Source of the DNA: Arachis hypogaea
Taxonomy: Eukaryota; Streptophyta; Magnoliopsida; Fabales; Fabaceae
DNA: 64,000 bases
Direction of reading: 5' to 3'
Assembly: GCF_003086295.3 (NCBI RefSeq)
Contig: NC_092047.1
Span: forward strand, 113,829,323-113,893,322
Shown: positions 1 through 13,076 of the stretch, piece after piece
Numbering within the stretch: position 1 is the first letter of the stretch
Layout of the letters: every line of letters begins with the position of its first letter
Program-made: the position numbers and the translations under genes
The notes under the pieces: generated by a model
Told to the model about the DNA's origin: nothing
The model's database searches: none
What the model saw: only the letters and a program-made list of their open reading frames with translations

Positions 1-796
1 ATATGCTGCATGGTAAAAGATACATTAATCAGCTAATCAAGTTGAAGTTAATATCCTCCGGCATTAGCCATTTTCAGTTCAACTTAATACCAAACTTGTC
101 AATTAGCTATGACTATGGAATGGCTGCACATGAATCTCAGTGATTAGACATAGTTTGGAAGTTAGCTATATTCTAAAGTCTCTGGTACAGAAGGATCACT
201 TTTTCCCTTCACGTAGACCAGTACGATGTATCTCGAGGGTCCAACGTATTCACATCATTTTCTTCGCGGATCTTATTGTAGCTGGATGCACTTACGGCAC
301 TCGAGATGCAATTCTGCTGATAGAAGGACTGAGACCACATGCTAGGAACGCATAGACTTTTGATTTCTCTTGAGATATTCCCAATTCGAAGAACTTCCAA
401 GCATGTTACTCACTGGTTCAATCATGTTCTCTACCTCGAACATGTCTAACACCAGATAGTCAGGAAACATTTTCAAGCAAAGATGCTTGCAAAGGCCATT
501 TCAATAACTGCATAATATATGAATGCAAATCAATACAATTTAAACAGCACCATAATATTTCAACATTGGAAAATTTAATACCAATAATGTATCACAAAAA
601 ATAGACTTTGCAAGACAATATAACGTTAGAGAAGCTACAAATTTCACAAACCATGAACTCAAATGGCTTACAAATTGTGCCAAGAAGGAAAGAGTCGAAA
701 CGCGGACAAGTCACAAGGTCCAAATGAGTGAGAACCTTTATTGACATGTCTGGTCCAAGCCGTTGCAATAAATCCAGTTGTTTTCACTTCAGACAT
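1..796 (-). pseudogene. F-box gene of unit 1, 5' part only, riddled with indels
   Basis: This is the same gene as the two complete copies at 6,078-7,732 and 13,077-14,731. The start ATG is at 796, exon 1 and exon 2 follow, and only about five bases of exon 3 lie inside the window. Compared with the other copies, both exons and the intron have many one- or two-base losses and gains, so the reading frame breaks repeatedly (for example in exon 1 around 672-795 and in exon 2 near 200-450). The same error density continues through non-coding DNA to about 1.7 kb. This points to poor consensus sequence at the start of the contig rather than to a decayed gene. It is called a pseudogene only because the sequence as given cannot be translated. 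Confidence 0.6.
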
Positions 797-1640
797 GATG
801 ATGCTCCCAAATAGAACCAGCTAAAGTTCAAGTCTACTTCACCTCACCAGAGACTAATATATTCAAAACATTTAGTGATCAGAATCAATATCTTCAAGAA
901 ACTGGTTTCCACCGACAATCAATACATTGACAGGGAAAAAAAACAAATTTTATTAAGCTTCACATATTGAGCCCTAGAAATTGACCAAAACAAACAAAAA
1001 AAATTATTAGGAAGATTTATTCCCAACTTCCTATATCTTTCAATAAGCTAACTGAAAAAATCTTTTTCCAGAAGATTATTAATGAGGTACTATGTGTGAA
1101 CTAAACAATGAATGAAAGATAAATATAAACCCAAATAAGGAAAAATAGGAAAGAGGCTTTAGAAGGATTAGGATAAGTGTGGCAAAGGGAAACCGTAAAC
1201 ACATACATCATGTGCATACACAGAGAGAAAACAAAATTCAATTTAAAATTGAAAGATAAAGAAAAAGAAAAAGGTACCTTCTGAAGTGCGGATCTAAAGT
1301 AAAGAAGAAGAGAAAGGGTACCCTTGATTCTGAGAAACCGAGAAGAAGAAAGTGTGGATTAAAGAGTGAGAGTGTGAGTGCGCGCAATGAATCTAATCTA
1401 AAACAGAACAAGTCCAACAGGTGTTTTTGAAGTGGTTGAAGTATCGCTATGTTACAAGAACCCTGTGTTTGACATAAACATATGAGTTAAATATAGATAA
1501 TAACAATAATAATAATAATTGAAATCATTAAACAAATAATTGTACACTAAAATTAAAAAGTCATGAATTAACTCTTAAAATTAGTAAATTAATATTTTAA
1601 AATTATATACAATGAAAAATTTTTGAAAATAATATATACT

Positions 1641-1800
1641 AATACTCTTTTATATTAGAGTAAAGTATCGTTTTTTTCCCAACGTTTGAGGTAAGTCCTA
1701 TTGTATCCCTAACATTTAAATCGTCCTATTTGTATCCCTAACGTTTATAAAAGTGATTCAATGTTATCCTACTATCAATTATACTAACAAATTAGAAAAA
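1641..1800. repeat. Solitary transposon-terminus-like segment (repeated in each unit)
   Basis: The stretch starts with TTAGAGTAAAGTATCG and continues with two near-identical phrases (TATCCCTAACRTTTA). It resembles the GAGTAAA-type ends of the MULE-like elements found further right in this window (56,331 and 63,016). Equivalent copies lie near 8,639-8,800 and 15,638-15,800. I found no matching inverted end inside the unit, so it is probably a relic of one terminus that was duplicated with the unit. Confidence 0.35.
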
Positions 1801-2582
1801 GTATATTTACTCTCATGATAGAAATTAATTTGTATTAAAAATGGAATGAAATATATGCAGAAGAAGAACACACTTAATGTATCATAATAATATAGCTAGA
1901 GTTAGTTAGTTCTAAAGCTAAGTGTTTGTAGAGAATATGTACAGTTCTGTTCCATGTGAAATTGTTTCTCTCTTTTTTTAAAATAAATAAATAAATAAAT
2001 GTGTCTATACTCATATGCTAAGATACTTCAGTAGCATATACATGTCTTGATTGCATCCTTTGCTTTTGCAACAAGCATTCTATTCTGCCTTCTTAGTTCT
2101 CAGGAATTGAGCCTAGATCTTAATTGAGGGAGACAATTATAGAAGTTTAATTTCACATATAAAATTGAAAAATAATTGATTCGCTACGGACAACGAAGAA
2201 TATAACAATTTAAAGGTGTACTACTTATTTGTCAGTCGGGTTGGTGAAATAGTTCACCCGTGAAAAAAAAAAAAAAGCCAAATAAAAAATTAAAATTTCA
2301 TTAAAAAAAAAACTAAACCGCTTATTTAGTGTTTGATGCTGGAACCGTTAAACCAAAGACACCTTAGTGTTAAATTAAATCAAAAGTAAAAGTAATATCA
2401 AATGGTAGGTTAAACTAGATTAAGTTTAATAGAAAGCATAAACAGTTGAAACTGACAATGACGCTGTAATTAGACACTTCAATATCAATGATCGAATCCT
2501 CCATATATTACAGTAACACAGTCATGCTACCACAAACTCAAACATAACATATCAATAATCCTCCGGATCGTCGAAGTTTGGA

Positions 2583-2828
2583 TCATTGGCATCCAAGCCA
2601 CCGGATCGATCTCCATCTGCCAGTAGTCTTGGCCGCGATCCACGTGAACTTTCCGCCGTGGCCTCCCTTATTGGACGATCCGCTGAATCCGCTGCTGACA
2701 AATTTCCGGCTTTCCTTCGACTCGAAAAACGATTTTCGGCATTCCTTCAACAACAAAAACGCTTCTCTATTTGCCTTGCGGTTATCTCCGGCGTCCTTCC
2801 CCTTGGAGTTCTTTCCAGCATTCTTCAT
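2583..2828 (-). pseudogene. Unit-1 copy of the small PDCD4/MA3-linker-like ORF, frameshifted
   Basis: It matches the intact 92-codon ORFs of units 2 and 3 but lacks one base in each of two places (near 2,597 and 2,635). After the Gly-Lys-Phe-Thr-Trp stretch the frame changes and the acidic Asp-Pro-Asn-Asp tail is lost, giving a different shorter C-terminus. Each change is a single-base loss in a short run (AAA to AA, CC to C). Sequencing error is therefore as likely as real decay. Confidence 0.55.
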
Positions 2829-3396
2829 TCTCACTGCTTTCGTTTTTCACACTTTGAACCCTGATCACTGACGAAGGAGAAGGATTACAATGTATTCATA
2901 ATAGACCAGAAGTAACAAGTAAATTCTAAAATTCTATCCAAACAATATAAATTAGATACAAAATACCTGAAGACCTTTATCATCGATAAAAACTTTTCTT
3001 CCTCTAATAGTACCAAGGTGCTATGCGCATTCAGCAAAAATTAATCCTTGCTCACAAAAAATTGTATTTAGAAATAAAGGAACAAATTGTGATTTTTTAC
3101 TATTGTTATACACATGTATATATAGAGTATGAGTTTATCTTATCAAAAGTTTATCTTATTTTAAATTTAAATCTTATCTTATCAAAAGTTTATCTTATCT
3201 TCAATTCAAATTTTTAAATACATTATAGAATAACTAATTATTCATAATTATTTATACACTAATTTATTCAAATTATTATCTCTTTCAACAATTATACAAA
3301 AAAAATAAATTAAATTAAACTATAAAAAATTTATATTTCAATACTATAATCTAATAAATTTCTAAATTCAATAAAAAAATTTATTATATTAATTTT

Positions 3397-3441
3397 TAAT
3401 TTAATTATTATTATTATTATTATATTATTATTATTATTATT
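3397..3441. repeat. (ATT)n microsatellite, variable between units
   Basis: An ATT/TTA run lies just before the GACTGATATATTAAACCC phrase in all three units (about 3,406-3,441, 10,398-10,438 and 17,399-17,434). Its length and purity differ between units; unit 1 has a broken run. The long Asn- or Ile-rich translations across it are artefacts of the repeat. Confidence 0.85.
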
Positions 3442-6077
3442 TGACTGATATATTAAACCCGACTTCACCCGACCCATGTACACCCTAGTAGCTAGCACAG
3501 GATACGAGTACGACCATAGCAGTATTGATAAATGTAGCCAAGCTGAAAGTTGGAAGAGTAGAAGCTGTTGGAGCACGTCGTGGGTTGAAATGCTGGGCAA
3601 ATAATGGGCCATTAGTTGGGTCAATTTTTATTTTCGATTTTGATGCAAAAAATATTATTTACATACTAAAATTAATTACTAAAATTAATCATTATATATT
3701 TATATATAAATACACATAATTTTGATAAATCAATATGTTACACGTTATTAAATGGTTGATATCTCTACAATTGAATTAAACTACATTCTTCTAAAATTCT
3801 AAATTAAAGAAGAGATAAAAAAAATATTCAATAAGAAGAAAACAAAATAAAATTAAGTGGAGCTCAAACGAAAAATGTTAAAAATGATTCGATAGATGTC
3901 TATAATCTATACTAAGTGCAATATTTAAAAATTAAAAAATTATTTAATTTTTTTATACAGTAATTTCTTTTATTTTAATTTAACTATCTCTTTTCAGTTA
4001 TAAAGGTTTTTTAAGACATAGAAAATAAGAGATTGAATTGATAGTCTTCTTTTAAACTTTATCAATTAATTTTCAAATAAAAAAAATGAAACTTAGCTTT
4101 TCTATCTTCAATATGTAAGATTGATTATGCATGAAATAACTTTATTTTATCTTCTAAAGAACAAAAATAAAAACAAAACAAAACAAGAAAGAGAGAAAAA
4201 TACAACCATGTATCTAATTTTTATTATAATAATGGTAAAATTTTTACTATCTTTTCAAATATTATAAACACCAATTTTTAAGAAATCAAGTGTAATCTTT
4301 CATCATTTATTTCATAGATGGGACAAAGAAAAAATATAAAAGAAAAACTATTCAAGAGTAAGAAAATCACACTTTATTCTCTAAAATAAAAATTCAAAAT
4401 TTAAAGGATCAAAATTTAACATCATACTTTTAACTAAATGTGTTTTTTTTTTTTAACTTTCATAATCTTTCATTTTATGAAGAAACACTAGGAAATATTA
4501 GTCATGTCAAACTCGGTAATTATTTTTATTCAAAGTCTTATTTGATGCTACTAGGGTTCGTCTTGCTTAATGTCATTCATTATTTATATTTATTACTTCA
4601 ATGTTATGCGAGTCTATTATTATAAGTTTATAACTAGTGTATTTAATCCACCCTCTTATTTATTTATTCTGTGTAATAATAATAAACACAATATTAGTTT
4701 AGATGGTTAGCTCTTTTTATTTTAACTAAGAGATTTTATATTTAAATTGTACAAATAACTATATATATTGAAAATTCTGTATATCAAACCTCTTTCAATC
4801 TTTATATAATAGATAAGTATATTGTTAGTAATGAAAATTATTAAAATAATAATCTTCCAATATATCATGACATATCTTTTGTTTTGATTTTATGCGACAA
4901 ATTCCATTATAATGTCGTATAGATTTAACTAGATAATAAATAATTGAAGTTGAAATGTTTATAATTAGTTGAATTTTTATTCCACACACTAAATATTATT
5001 ATAAGGATTAGGGTAACCAGAATAGGCCAAATGTCTTAATGGGTCACTGGACCTTTACGCCAATGGCTGATGTATTTGCATTTTATTGTAGAGAAGCTTG
5101 ACCTGATGGGGTTGATGTTGTGGATAGTATTTGAAGGGTTCATGTGTTCAATAATGGGTTTAAAATTTAAAAATTTATTTTTATTTTTATAATGATAATT
5201 TTAATATAATATATTTTTAAATTATTGGTATTATTAAATGTTAATTTTATAATCTTAGAAAATAATTTTTAAAATTACTCTCTTAGAAGCTTACAAAGGA
5301 AAGATCATTGCAAGTTATATATAAATTTTGGATATTAATTTTTCATCCTTGTGTTTCAAACTTTAAAATTTTTTACAACTTAAATGAAATGTTATATAAA
5401 TTTTGCTATTTAAAATGAATTTAAAAAGTATTTTTTAAAACTTGTTGAATTGACAATTTGGCAAGGTTTATAACAGAGGGGGAGTGAGAAGTAATCTCCA
5501 CCAACTTGAAGAATTGAAGCAGGACTATGTTGTACATAGAACTTTATGTTAAAATGACATGCATGTTTTAATCAGTAAAAATAATTATCTGAATTAACAT
5601 CTTGTGTTAAAATTAGCACGGAAGTATATTTTGATATACAAGTGCAAAACTAACGTGTAATTTTTTTCTGAGGCATTGATAGATAAATTTTCAAAAAGGA
5701 ATATGTATGTGGCGACGATTTGTACTTATTAGAAAGTCACGAAATTAAAGAAAGAAAATCGAAATTGTGTTGTTAAGATATTTGAGTTGCATACATGTGA
5801 CATTAATTTTACAGTTAACTGAACAAAATATATATACAAGATCAATATTTAGGTGAAACAAATCTAAGTAATTTTAGATTGCCTATATCTTTGCAGCTAA
5901 TTCCTGATGCTCCCATTTACACAAGTTTCTCAGTTTATTGAGAATCAACAAGACTTGATTCACTATTTTTCATCATTCATCAAATACAACAGCACCAGGA
6001 CCAAGCAGTGCAGCAACAAGAATTTGCTCCCAACGTCTCACGCCCCTCTGCATTATACTTGTGGTAAAAGTCCGCAG

Positions 6078-7732
6078 TCATGAATGACTGCTCGAGGCGC
6101 CTCTTCTTGTTGGAGACATACACTTCAATCTACACTTTCCTGATGGATGGTCTATTTCGACATCAAATGCTGGCAAAAGTGGCCGTCCGACGGCTTGAAC
6201 ATGAGAGATGCTGCATCAAAGATATCCAATTTATCGGAGTTAGAAACATATAAGCAAAATGGCAATTCTTTATTTATGCACAACATTGAATTATCTATGC
6301 CTTCAACAATTTTAAGCAGAATAACATTGAATTATCTATGCACAACTGCTTATGACGGGGTGTGCCTGTGTGCATGTGTATGTGTAAGAGAAAGGATTTG
6401 CAAATTAACCATATGTAAAATAATTGATCCATTTCTTTCTTTTGAACTCTGCCCAGCAGCTCAACTTGAAGCACATCTCCAATGCACAGAACAGGTTCAA
6501 GTAGCTTGAATTTCTGCAAGCAGTTTTCCTGCAGTTTCATTATAGAAATAATTCATTAAACAGTGGCATAGAGTAATCTATGCTACAAAAAAATTGCAAT
6601 TTTAAATAGATCAAGTCCACAAAAATATCTAGAGGGAAAAAGAGATCCGTTAATGCTCAAAAGATATATGTAGCTGAATCCCAATCCTCCTCTTTGTTGA
6701 GAGTGTTTATGGATAGAAAATAGGAAATGCAAAATCACAAGCATGTTAATAGTGCAACTCACTTGCAACATTGCAAATTCAGGTGAAGTATATGTCCATT
6801 GAGGACCCCCAAATATTTTATCAGCAAAAAAAAAATCAAGTTCACACATCTCTGATAACTCTAACTTTGTCGCGTATCTTGCACGGCCCATTCGGAATCG
6901 GACAGCTTTTGCTGAATATGCTGCATGGTAAAAAGATACATTAATCAGCTAATCAAGTTGAAGTTAATATCCTCGGCATTAGCCATTTTCAGTTCAACTT
7001 AATACCAAACTTGTCAATTAGCTACTGGACTAACCTTGGAATGGCTGCACATGAATCTCAGTGATTAGACATAGTTTGGAAGTTAGCATATATTCTAAAG
7101 TCTCTGGTACAGAAGGATCACTTTTCCCTTCACTAGACCAGTACGATGTATCTCGAGGGTCCAACGTATTCACATCATTTTCTTCGCGGATCTTATTGTA
7201 GCTGGATGCACTTACGGCACTCGAGATGCAATTTCTGCTGATAGAAGGACTGAGACCACATGCTAGGAACGCATAGACTTTATGATTTCTCTTGAGATAT
7301 TCCCAATTCGAAGAACTTCCAAGCATGTTACTCACTGGTTCAATCATGTTCTCTACCTCGATGACATGTCTAACACCAGATAGTTCAGGAAACATTTTCA
7401 AGCAAAGATGCTTGCAAAGGCCATTTTCAATAACTGCATAATATATGGAATGCAAATCAATACAATTTAAACAGCACCATAATATTTCAACATTGGAAAA
7501 TTTAATACCAATAATGTATCACAAAAAAATAGACTTTGCAAGACAATATAACGTTAGAGAAGCTACAAATTTCACAAACCATGAACTCAAATGGCTTACC
7601 AAATTGGTGCCAAGAACGGGAAAGAGTCGAAACGCGGACAAGGTCACAAGGGTCCAAATGAGTGAGAACCTTTATTGACATGTCTGGTCCAAGCCGTTGC
7701 AATAAATCCAGTTTGTTTTTCACTTCAGACAT
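6078..7732 (-). CDS. F-box protein, At4g00755-like (unit 2)
   Basis: Probably the substrate-recognition subunit of an SCF ubiquitin ligase. Five exons with GT-AG borders join in frame to 313 residues: 7,600-7,732, 7,035-7,433, 6,763-6,920, 6,410-6,528 and 6,078-6,210. The F-box covers roughly residues 8-45 (LLQRLGPDMSIKVLTHLDP, then SRSWHQF). The C-terminal half has the blocks this plant family shows: a Tyr-Ser-Ala-Lys-Ala-Val-Arg-Phe-Arg-Met-Gly segment (about 179-189), PQWTYTSPEF, a Leu-Leu-Gly-Arg-Val-Gln block, and HVQAVGRPLLPAF near 273-285. The start is the first ATG of the F-box exon; the stop is TGA at 6,078. A 5' UTR intron is plausible because a donor (GAAAG/GTACC) lies about 510 bases upstream near 8,246. 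The substrate is unknown. The protein looks somewhat short for the family. Confidence 0.82.
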
Positions 7733-8239
7733 GATGATGCTCCCAAATTAGAACCAGCTAAAGTTCAAGTCTACTTCAACCTCACCAGAGACTAATATAT
7801 TCAAAACATTTAGTGATCAGAATCAAATATCTTCAAGAAACTGGTTTTCCACCGACAATCAATTACATTGACAGGGGAAAAAAGAACAAATTTTATTAAG
7901 CTTCACATGATTGAGCCCTTAGAAAATTGACCAAAACCAGAACCAAAAAAGGAAAATTAGTTAGGAAGATTTATTCCCAACTTCCTATATCTGTTCCAAT
8001 AAGCTAACTGAAAAAATCTTTTTCCAGAAGATTATTTAATGAGGGTACTATGGTGTGAACTAATTACAATGAATGAAGAGATAAATATAAACCCAAATAA
8101 GGAAAAATAGGAAAGAGGCTTTAGAAGGATTAGGATTAAGTGTGGCAAAGGGAAACCGTAAACACATACATTCATGTGCATACACAGAGAGAAAACAAAA
8201 TCTCAATTTTAAAAATTGAAAGATAAAAGAAAAAGAAAA

Positions 8240-8400
8240 AGTGGTACCTTTCTGAAGTGCGGATCTAAAGTAAAGAGAGAAGAGAAAGGGTACCCTTGAT
8301 TCTGAGAAACCGAGGAAGAAGAAAGGTGTGGATTAAAGAGTGAGAGTGTGAGTGCGCGCAATGAATCTAATCTAAAACAGGAACAAGGTCCAACAGGTGT
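8240..8400 (-). promoter_or_regulatory. Putative 5' UTR exon / promoter-proximal region of the F-box gene (unit 2)
   Basis: On the minus strand this stretch is CT-rich (CACTCACACTCTCACTCTTT) and ends in a good donor, CAGAAAG/GTACC, at about 8,246. A matching acceptor lies just before the ATG at 7,732. This is the usual layout of a plant 5' UTR intron. It recurs near 15,240-15,400 in unit 3. This is inference from composition and splice-site context only. Confidence 0.35.
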
Positions 8401-9542
8401 TTTTGGAAGTGGTTGAAGTATCGCTATGTTACCAAGAACCCTGTGTTTGACATAAACATATTGAGTTAAATATAGATAATAACAATAATAATAATAATTT
8501 GAAATCAGTTAAACAAATAATTGTACACTAAAATTAAAAAGTCATGAATTTAACTCTTAAAATTAGTAAATTAATATTTTTATAAATTATATACAATGAA
8601 AGATATTTTGAAAATAATATATACTAATACTCTTTTATATTAGAGTAAAGTATCGTTTTTTTTCCCAACGTTTGAGGTAAGTCCTATTTGTATCCCTAAC
8701 ATTTAAATCGTCCTATTTGTATCCCTAACGTTTATAAAAGTGATTCAATGTTATCCTACTATCAATTATACTAACAAATTAGAAAAAGTATATTTACTCT
8801 CATGATAGAAATTAATTTGTATTAAAAATGGAATGAAATATATGCAGAAGAAGAACACACTTAATGTATCATAATAATATAGCTAGAGTTAGTTAGTTCT
8901 AAAGCTAAGTGTTTGTAGAGAATATGTACAGTTCTGTTCCATGTGAAATTGTTTCTCTCTTTTTTTAAAATAAATAAATAAATAAATGTGTCTATACTCA
9001 TATGCTAAGATACTTCAGTAGCATATACATGTCTTGATTGCATCCTTTGCTTTTGCAACAAGCATTCTATTCTGCCTTCTTAGTTCTCAGGAATTGAGCC
9101 TAGATCTTAATTGAGGGAGACAATTATAGAAGTTTAATTTCACATATAAAATTGAAAAATAATTGATTCGCTACGGACAACGAAGAATATAACAATTTAA
9201 AGGTGTACTACTTATTTGTCAGTCGGGTTGGTGAAATAGTTCACCCGTGATAAAAAAAAAAAAAAAGCCAAATAAAAAATTAAAATTTCATTAAAAAAAA
9301 AACTAAACCGCTTATTTAGTGTTTGATGCTGGAACCGTTAAACCAAAGACACCTTAGTGTTAAATTAAATCAAAAGTAAAAGTAATATCAAATGGTAGGT
9401 TAAACTAGATTAAGTTTAATAGAAAGCATAAACAGTTGAAACTGACAATGACGCTGTAATTAGACACTTCAATATCAATGATCGAATCCTCCATATATTT
9501 ACAGTAACACAGTCATGCTACCACAAACTCAAACATAACATA

Positions 9543-9821
9543 TCAATAATCCTCCGGATCGTCGAAGTTTGGATCATTGGCATCCAAAGCCACCGGATCG
9601 ATCTCCATCTGCCAGTAGTCTTGGCCGCCGATCCACGTGAACTTTCCGCCGTGGCCTCCCTTATTGGACGATCCGCTGAATCCGCTGCTGACAAATTTAC
9701 GGCTTTCCTTCGACTCGAAAAACGATTTTCGGCATTCCTTCAACAACAAAAACGCTTCTCTATTTGCCTTGCGGTTATCTCCGGCGTCCTTCCCCTTGGA
9801 GTTCTTTCCAGCATTCTTCAT
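9543..9821 (-). CDS. Small 92-residue protein, PDCD4/MA3-linker-like (unit 2)
   Basis: An intact single-exon ORF from ATG at 9,821. An in-frame TGA lies a few codons upstream, so it does not extend. The N-terminal third is basic and rich in Lys, Asn and Arg (MKNAGKNSKGKDAGDNRK). Then comes a Leu-Leu-Leu-Lys-Glu-Cys segment, a Ser/Gly-rich stretch, GGHGGKFTWIGG, and an acidic tail with DPVALDANDPNFDDPEDY. The order GGxGGKxTW, then DPNDPN(F/Y)D, recalls the short linker before the MA3 domains in PDCD4-type proteins, but no MA3 domain follows. Function unknown. The same frame is open in unit 3 with only a silent change, which argues mildly for a real gene. Confidence 0.5.
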   Translation of the reverse strand: MKNAGKNSKGKDAGDNRKANREAFLLLKECRKSFFESKESRKFVSSGFSGSSNKGGHGGKFTWIGGQDYWQMEIDPVALDANDPNFDDPEDY

Positions 9822-10396
9822 TCTCACTGCTTTCGTTTTTCACACTTTGAACCCTGATCACTGACGAAGGAGAAGGATTACAATGTATTCATAATAGACC
9901 AGAAGTAACAAGTAAATTCTAAAATTCTATCCAAACAATATAAATTAGATACAAAATACCTGAAGACCTTTATCATCGATAAAAACTTTTCTTCCTCTAA
10001 TAGTACCAAGGTGCTATGCGCATTCAGCAAAAATTAATCCTTGCTCACAAAAAATTGTATTTAGAAATAAAGGAACAAATTGTGATTTTTTACTATTGTT
10101 ATACACATGTATATATAGAGTATGAGTTTATCTTATCAAAAGTTTATCTTATTTTAAATTTAAATCTTATCTTATCAAAAGTTTATCTTATCTTCAATTC
10201 AAATTTTTTAAATACATTATAGAATAACTAATTATTCATAATTATTTATACACTAATTTATTCAAATTATTATCTCTTTCAACAATTATACAAAAAAATA
10301 AATTAAATTAAACTATAAAAAATTTATATTTCAATACTATAATCTAATAAATTTCTAAATTCAATAAAAAAATTTATTATATTAATTTTTAATTTA

Positions 10397-10438
<42 letters not shown>

Positions 10439-13076
10439 TGACTGATATATTAAACCCGACTTCACCCGACCCATGTACACCCTAGTAGCTAGCACAGGAT
10501 ACGAGTACGACCATAGCAGTATTGATAAATGTAGCCAAGCTGAAAGTTGGAAGAGTAGAAGCTGTTGGAGCACGTCGTGGGTTGAAATGCTGGGCAAATA
10601 ATGGGCCATTAGTTGGGTCAATTTTTATTTTCGATTTTGATGCAAAAAATATTATTTACATACTAAAATTAATTACTAAAATTAATCATTATATATTTAT
10701 ATATAAATACACATAATTTTGATAAATCAATATGTTACACGTTATTAAATGGTTGATATCTCTACAATTGAATTAAACTACATTCTTCTAAAATTCTAAA
10801 TCAAAGAAGAGATAAAAAAAATATTCAATAAGAAGAAAACAAAATAAAATTAAGTGGAGCTCAAACGAAAAATGTTAAAAATGATTCGATAGATGTCTAT
10901 AATCTATACTAAGTGCAATATTTAAAAATTAAAAAATTATTTAATTTTTTTATACAGTAATTTCTTTTATTTTAATTTAACTATCTCTTTTCAGTTATAA
11001 AGGTTTTTTAAGACATAGAAAATAAGAGATTGAATTGATAGTCTTCTTTTAAACTTTATCAATTAATTTTCAAATAAAAAAAATGAAACTTAGCTTTTCT
11101 ATCTTCAATATGTAAGATTGATTATGCATGAAATAACTTTATTTTATCTTCTAAAGAACAAAAATAAAAACAAAACAAAACAAGAAAGAGAGAAAAATAC
11201 AACCATGTATCTAATTTTTATTATAATAATGGTAAAATTTTTACTATCTTTTCAAATATTATAAACACCAATTTTTAAGAAATCAAGTGTAATCTTTCAT
11301 CATTTATTTCATAGATGGGACAAAGAAAAAATATAAAAGAAAAACTATTCAAGAGTAAGAAAATCACACTTTATTCTCTAAAATAAAAATTCAAAATTTA
11401 AAGGATCAAAATTTAACATCATACTTTTAACTAAATGTGTTTTTTTTTTTAACTTTCATAATCTTTCATTTTATGAAGAAACACTAGGAAATATTAGTCA
11501 TGTCAAACTCGGTAATTATTTTTATTCAAAGTCTTATTTGATGCTACTAGGGTTCGTCTTGCTTAATGTCATTCATTATTTATATTTATTACTTCAATGT
11601 TATGCGAGTCTATTATTATAAGTTTATAACTAGTGTATTTAATCCACCCTCTTATTTATTTATTCTGTGTAATAATAATAAACACAATATTAGTTTAGAT
11701 GGTTAGCTCTTTTTATTTTTAACTAAGAGATTTTATATTTAAATTGTACAAATAACTATATATATTGAAAATTCTGTATATCAAACCTCTTTCAATCTTT
11801 ATATAATAGATAAGTATATTGTTAGTAATGAAAATTATTAAAATAATAATCTTCCAATATATCATGACATATCTTTTGTTTTGATTTTATGCGACAAATT
11901 CCATTATAATGTCGTATAGATTTAACTAGATAATAAATAATTGAAGTTGAAATGTTTATAATTAGTTGAATTTTTATTCCACACACTAAATATTATTATA
12001 AGGATTAGGGTAACCAGAATAGGCCAAATGTCTTAATGGGTCACTGGACCTTTACGCCAATGGCTGATGTATTTGCATTTTATTGTAGAGAAGCTTGACC
12101 TGATGGGGTTGATGTTGTGGATAGTATTTGAAGGGTTCATGTGTTCAATAATGGGTTTAAAATTTAAAAATTTATTTTTATTTTTATAATGATAATTTTA
12201 ATATAATATATTTTTAAATTATTGGTATTATTAAATGTTAATTTTATAATCTTAGAAAATAATTTTTAAAATTACTCTCTTAGAAGCTTACAAAGGAAAG
12301 ATCATTGCAAGTTATATATAAATTTTGGATATTAATTTTTTCATCCTTGTGTTTCAAACTTTAAAATTTTTTACAACTTAAATGAAATGTTATATAAATT
12401 TTGCTATTTAAAATGAATTTAAAAAGTATTTTTTAAAACTTGTTGAATTGACAATTTGGCAAGGTTTATAACAGAGGGGGAGTGAGAAGTAATCTCCACC
12501 AACTTGAAGAATTGAAGCAGGACTATGTTGTACATAGAACTTTATGTTAAAATGACATGCATGTTTTAATCAGTAAAAATAATTATCTGAATTAACATCT
12601 TGTGTTAAAATTAGCACGGAAGTATATTTTGATATACAAGTGCAAAACTAACGTGTAATTTTTTTTCTGAGGCATTGATAGATAAATTTTCAAAAAGGAA
12701 TATGTATGTGGCGACGATTTGTACTTATTAGAAAGTCACGAAATTAAAGAAAGAAAATCGAAATTGTGTTGTTAAGATATTTGAGTTGCATACATGTGAC
12801 ATTAATTTTACAGTTAACTGAACAAAATATATATACAAGATCAATATTTAGGTGAAACAAATCTAAGTAATTTTAGATTGCCTATATCTTTGCAGCTAAT
12901 TCCTGATGCTCCCATTTACACAAGTTTCTCAGTTTATTGAGAATCAACAAGACTTGATTCACTATTTTTCATCATTCATCAAATACAACAGCACCAGGAC
13001 CAAGCAGTGCAGCAACAAGAATTTGCTCCCAACGTCTCACGCCCCTCTGCATTATACTTGTGGTAAAAGTCCGCAG

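Noticed and set aside
2578..2871. Plus-strand ORFs over the small minus-strand ORF, with Pro/Leu-rich reading
   Set aside because: They are the shadow of the minus-strand frame, and only the minus-strand reading has a recognisable motif order.
3331..3624. Minus-strand ORF with a long Asn/Ile run, repeated in each unit
   Set aside because: It is produced by the (ATT)n microsatellite and has no family resemblance or splice context.
6147..6509. 120-codon plus-strand ORF, identical in two units
   Set aside because: It lies antisense over exons 4 and 5 of the F-box gene; its conservation only reflects the recent duplication.
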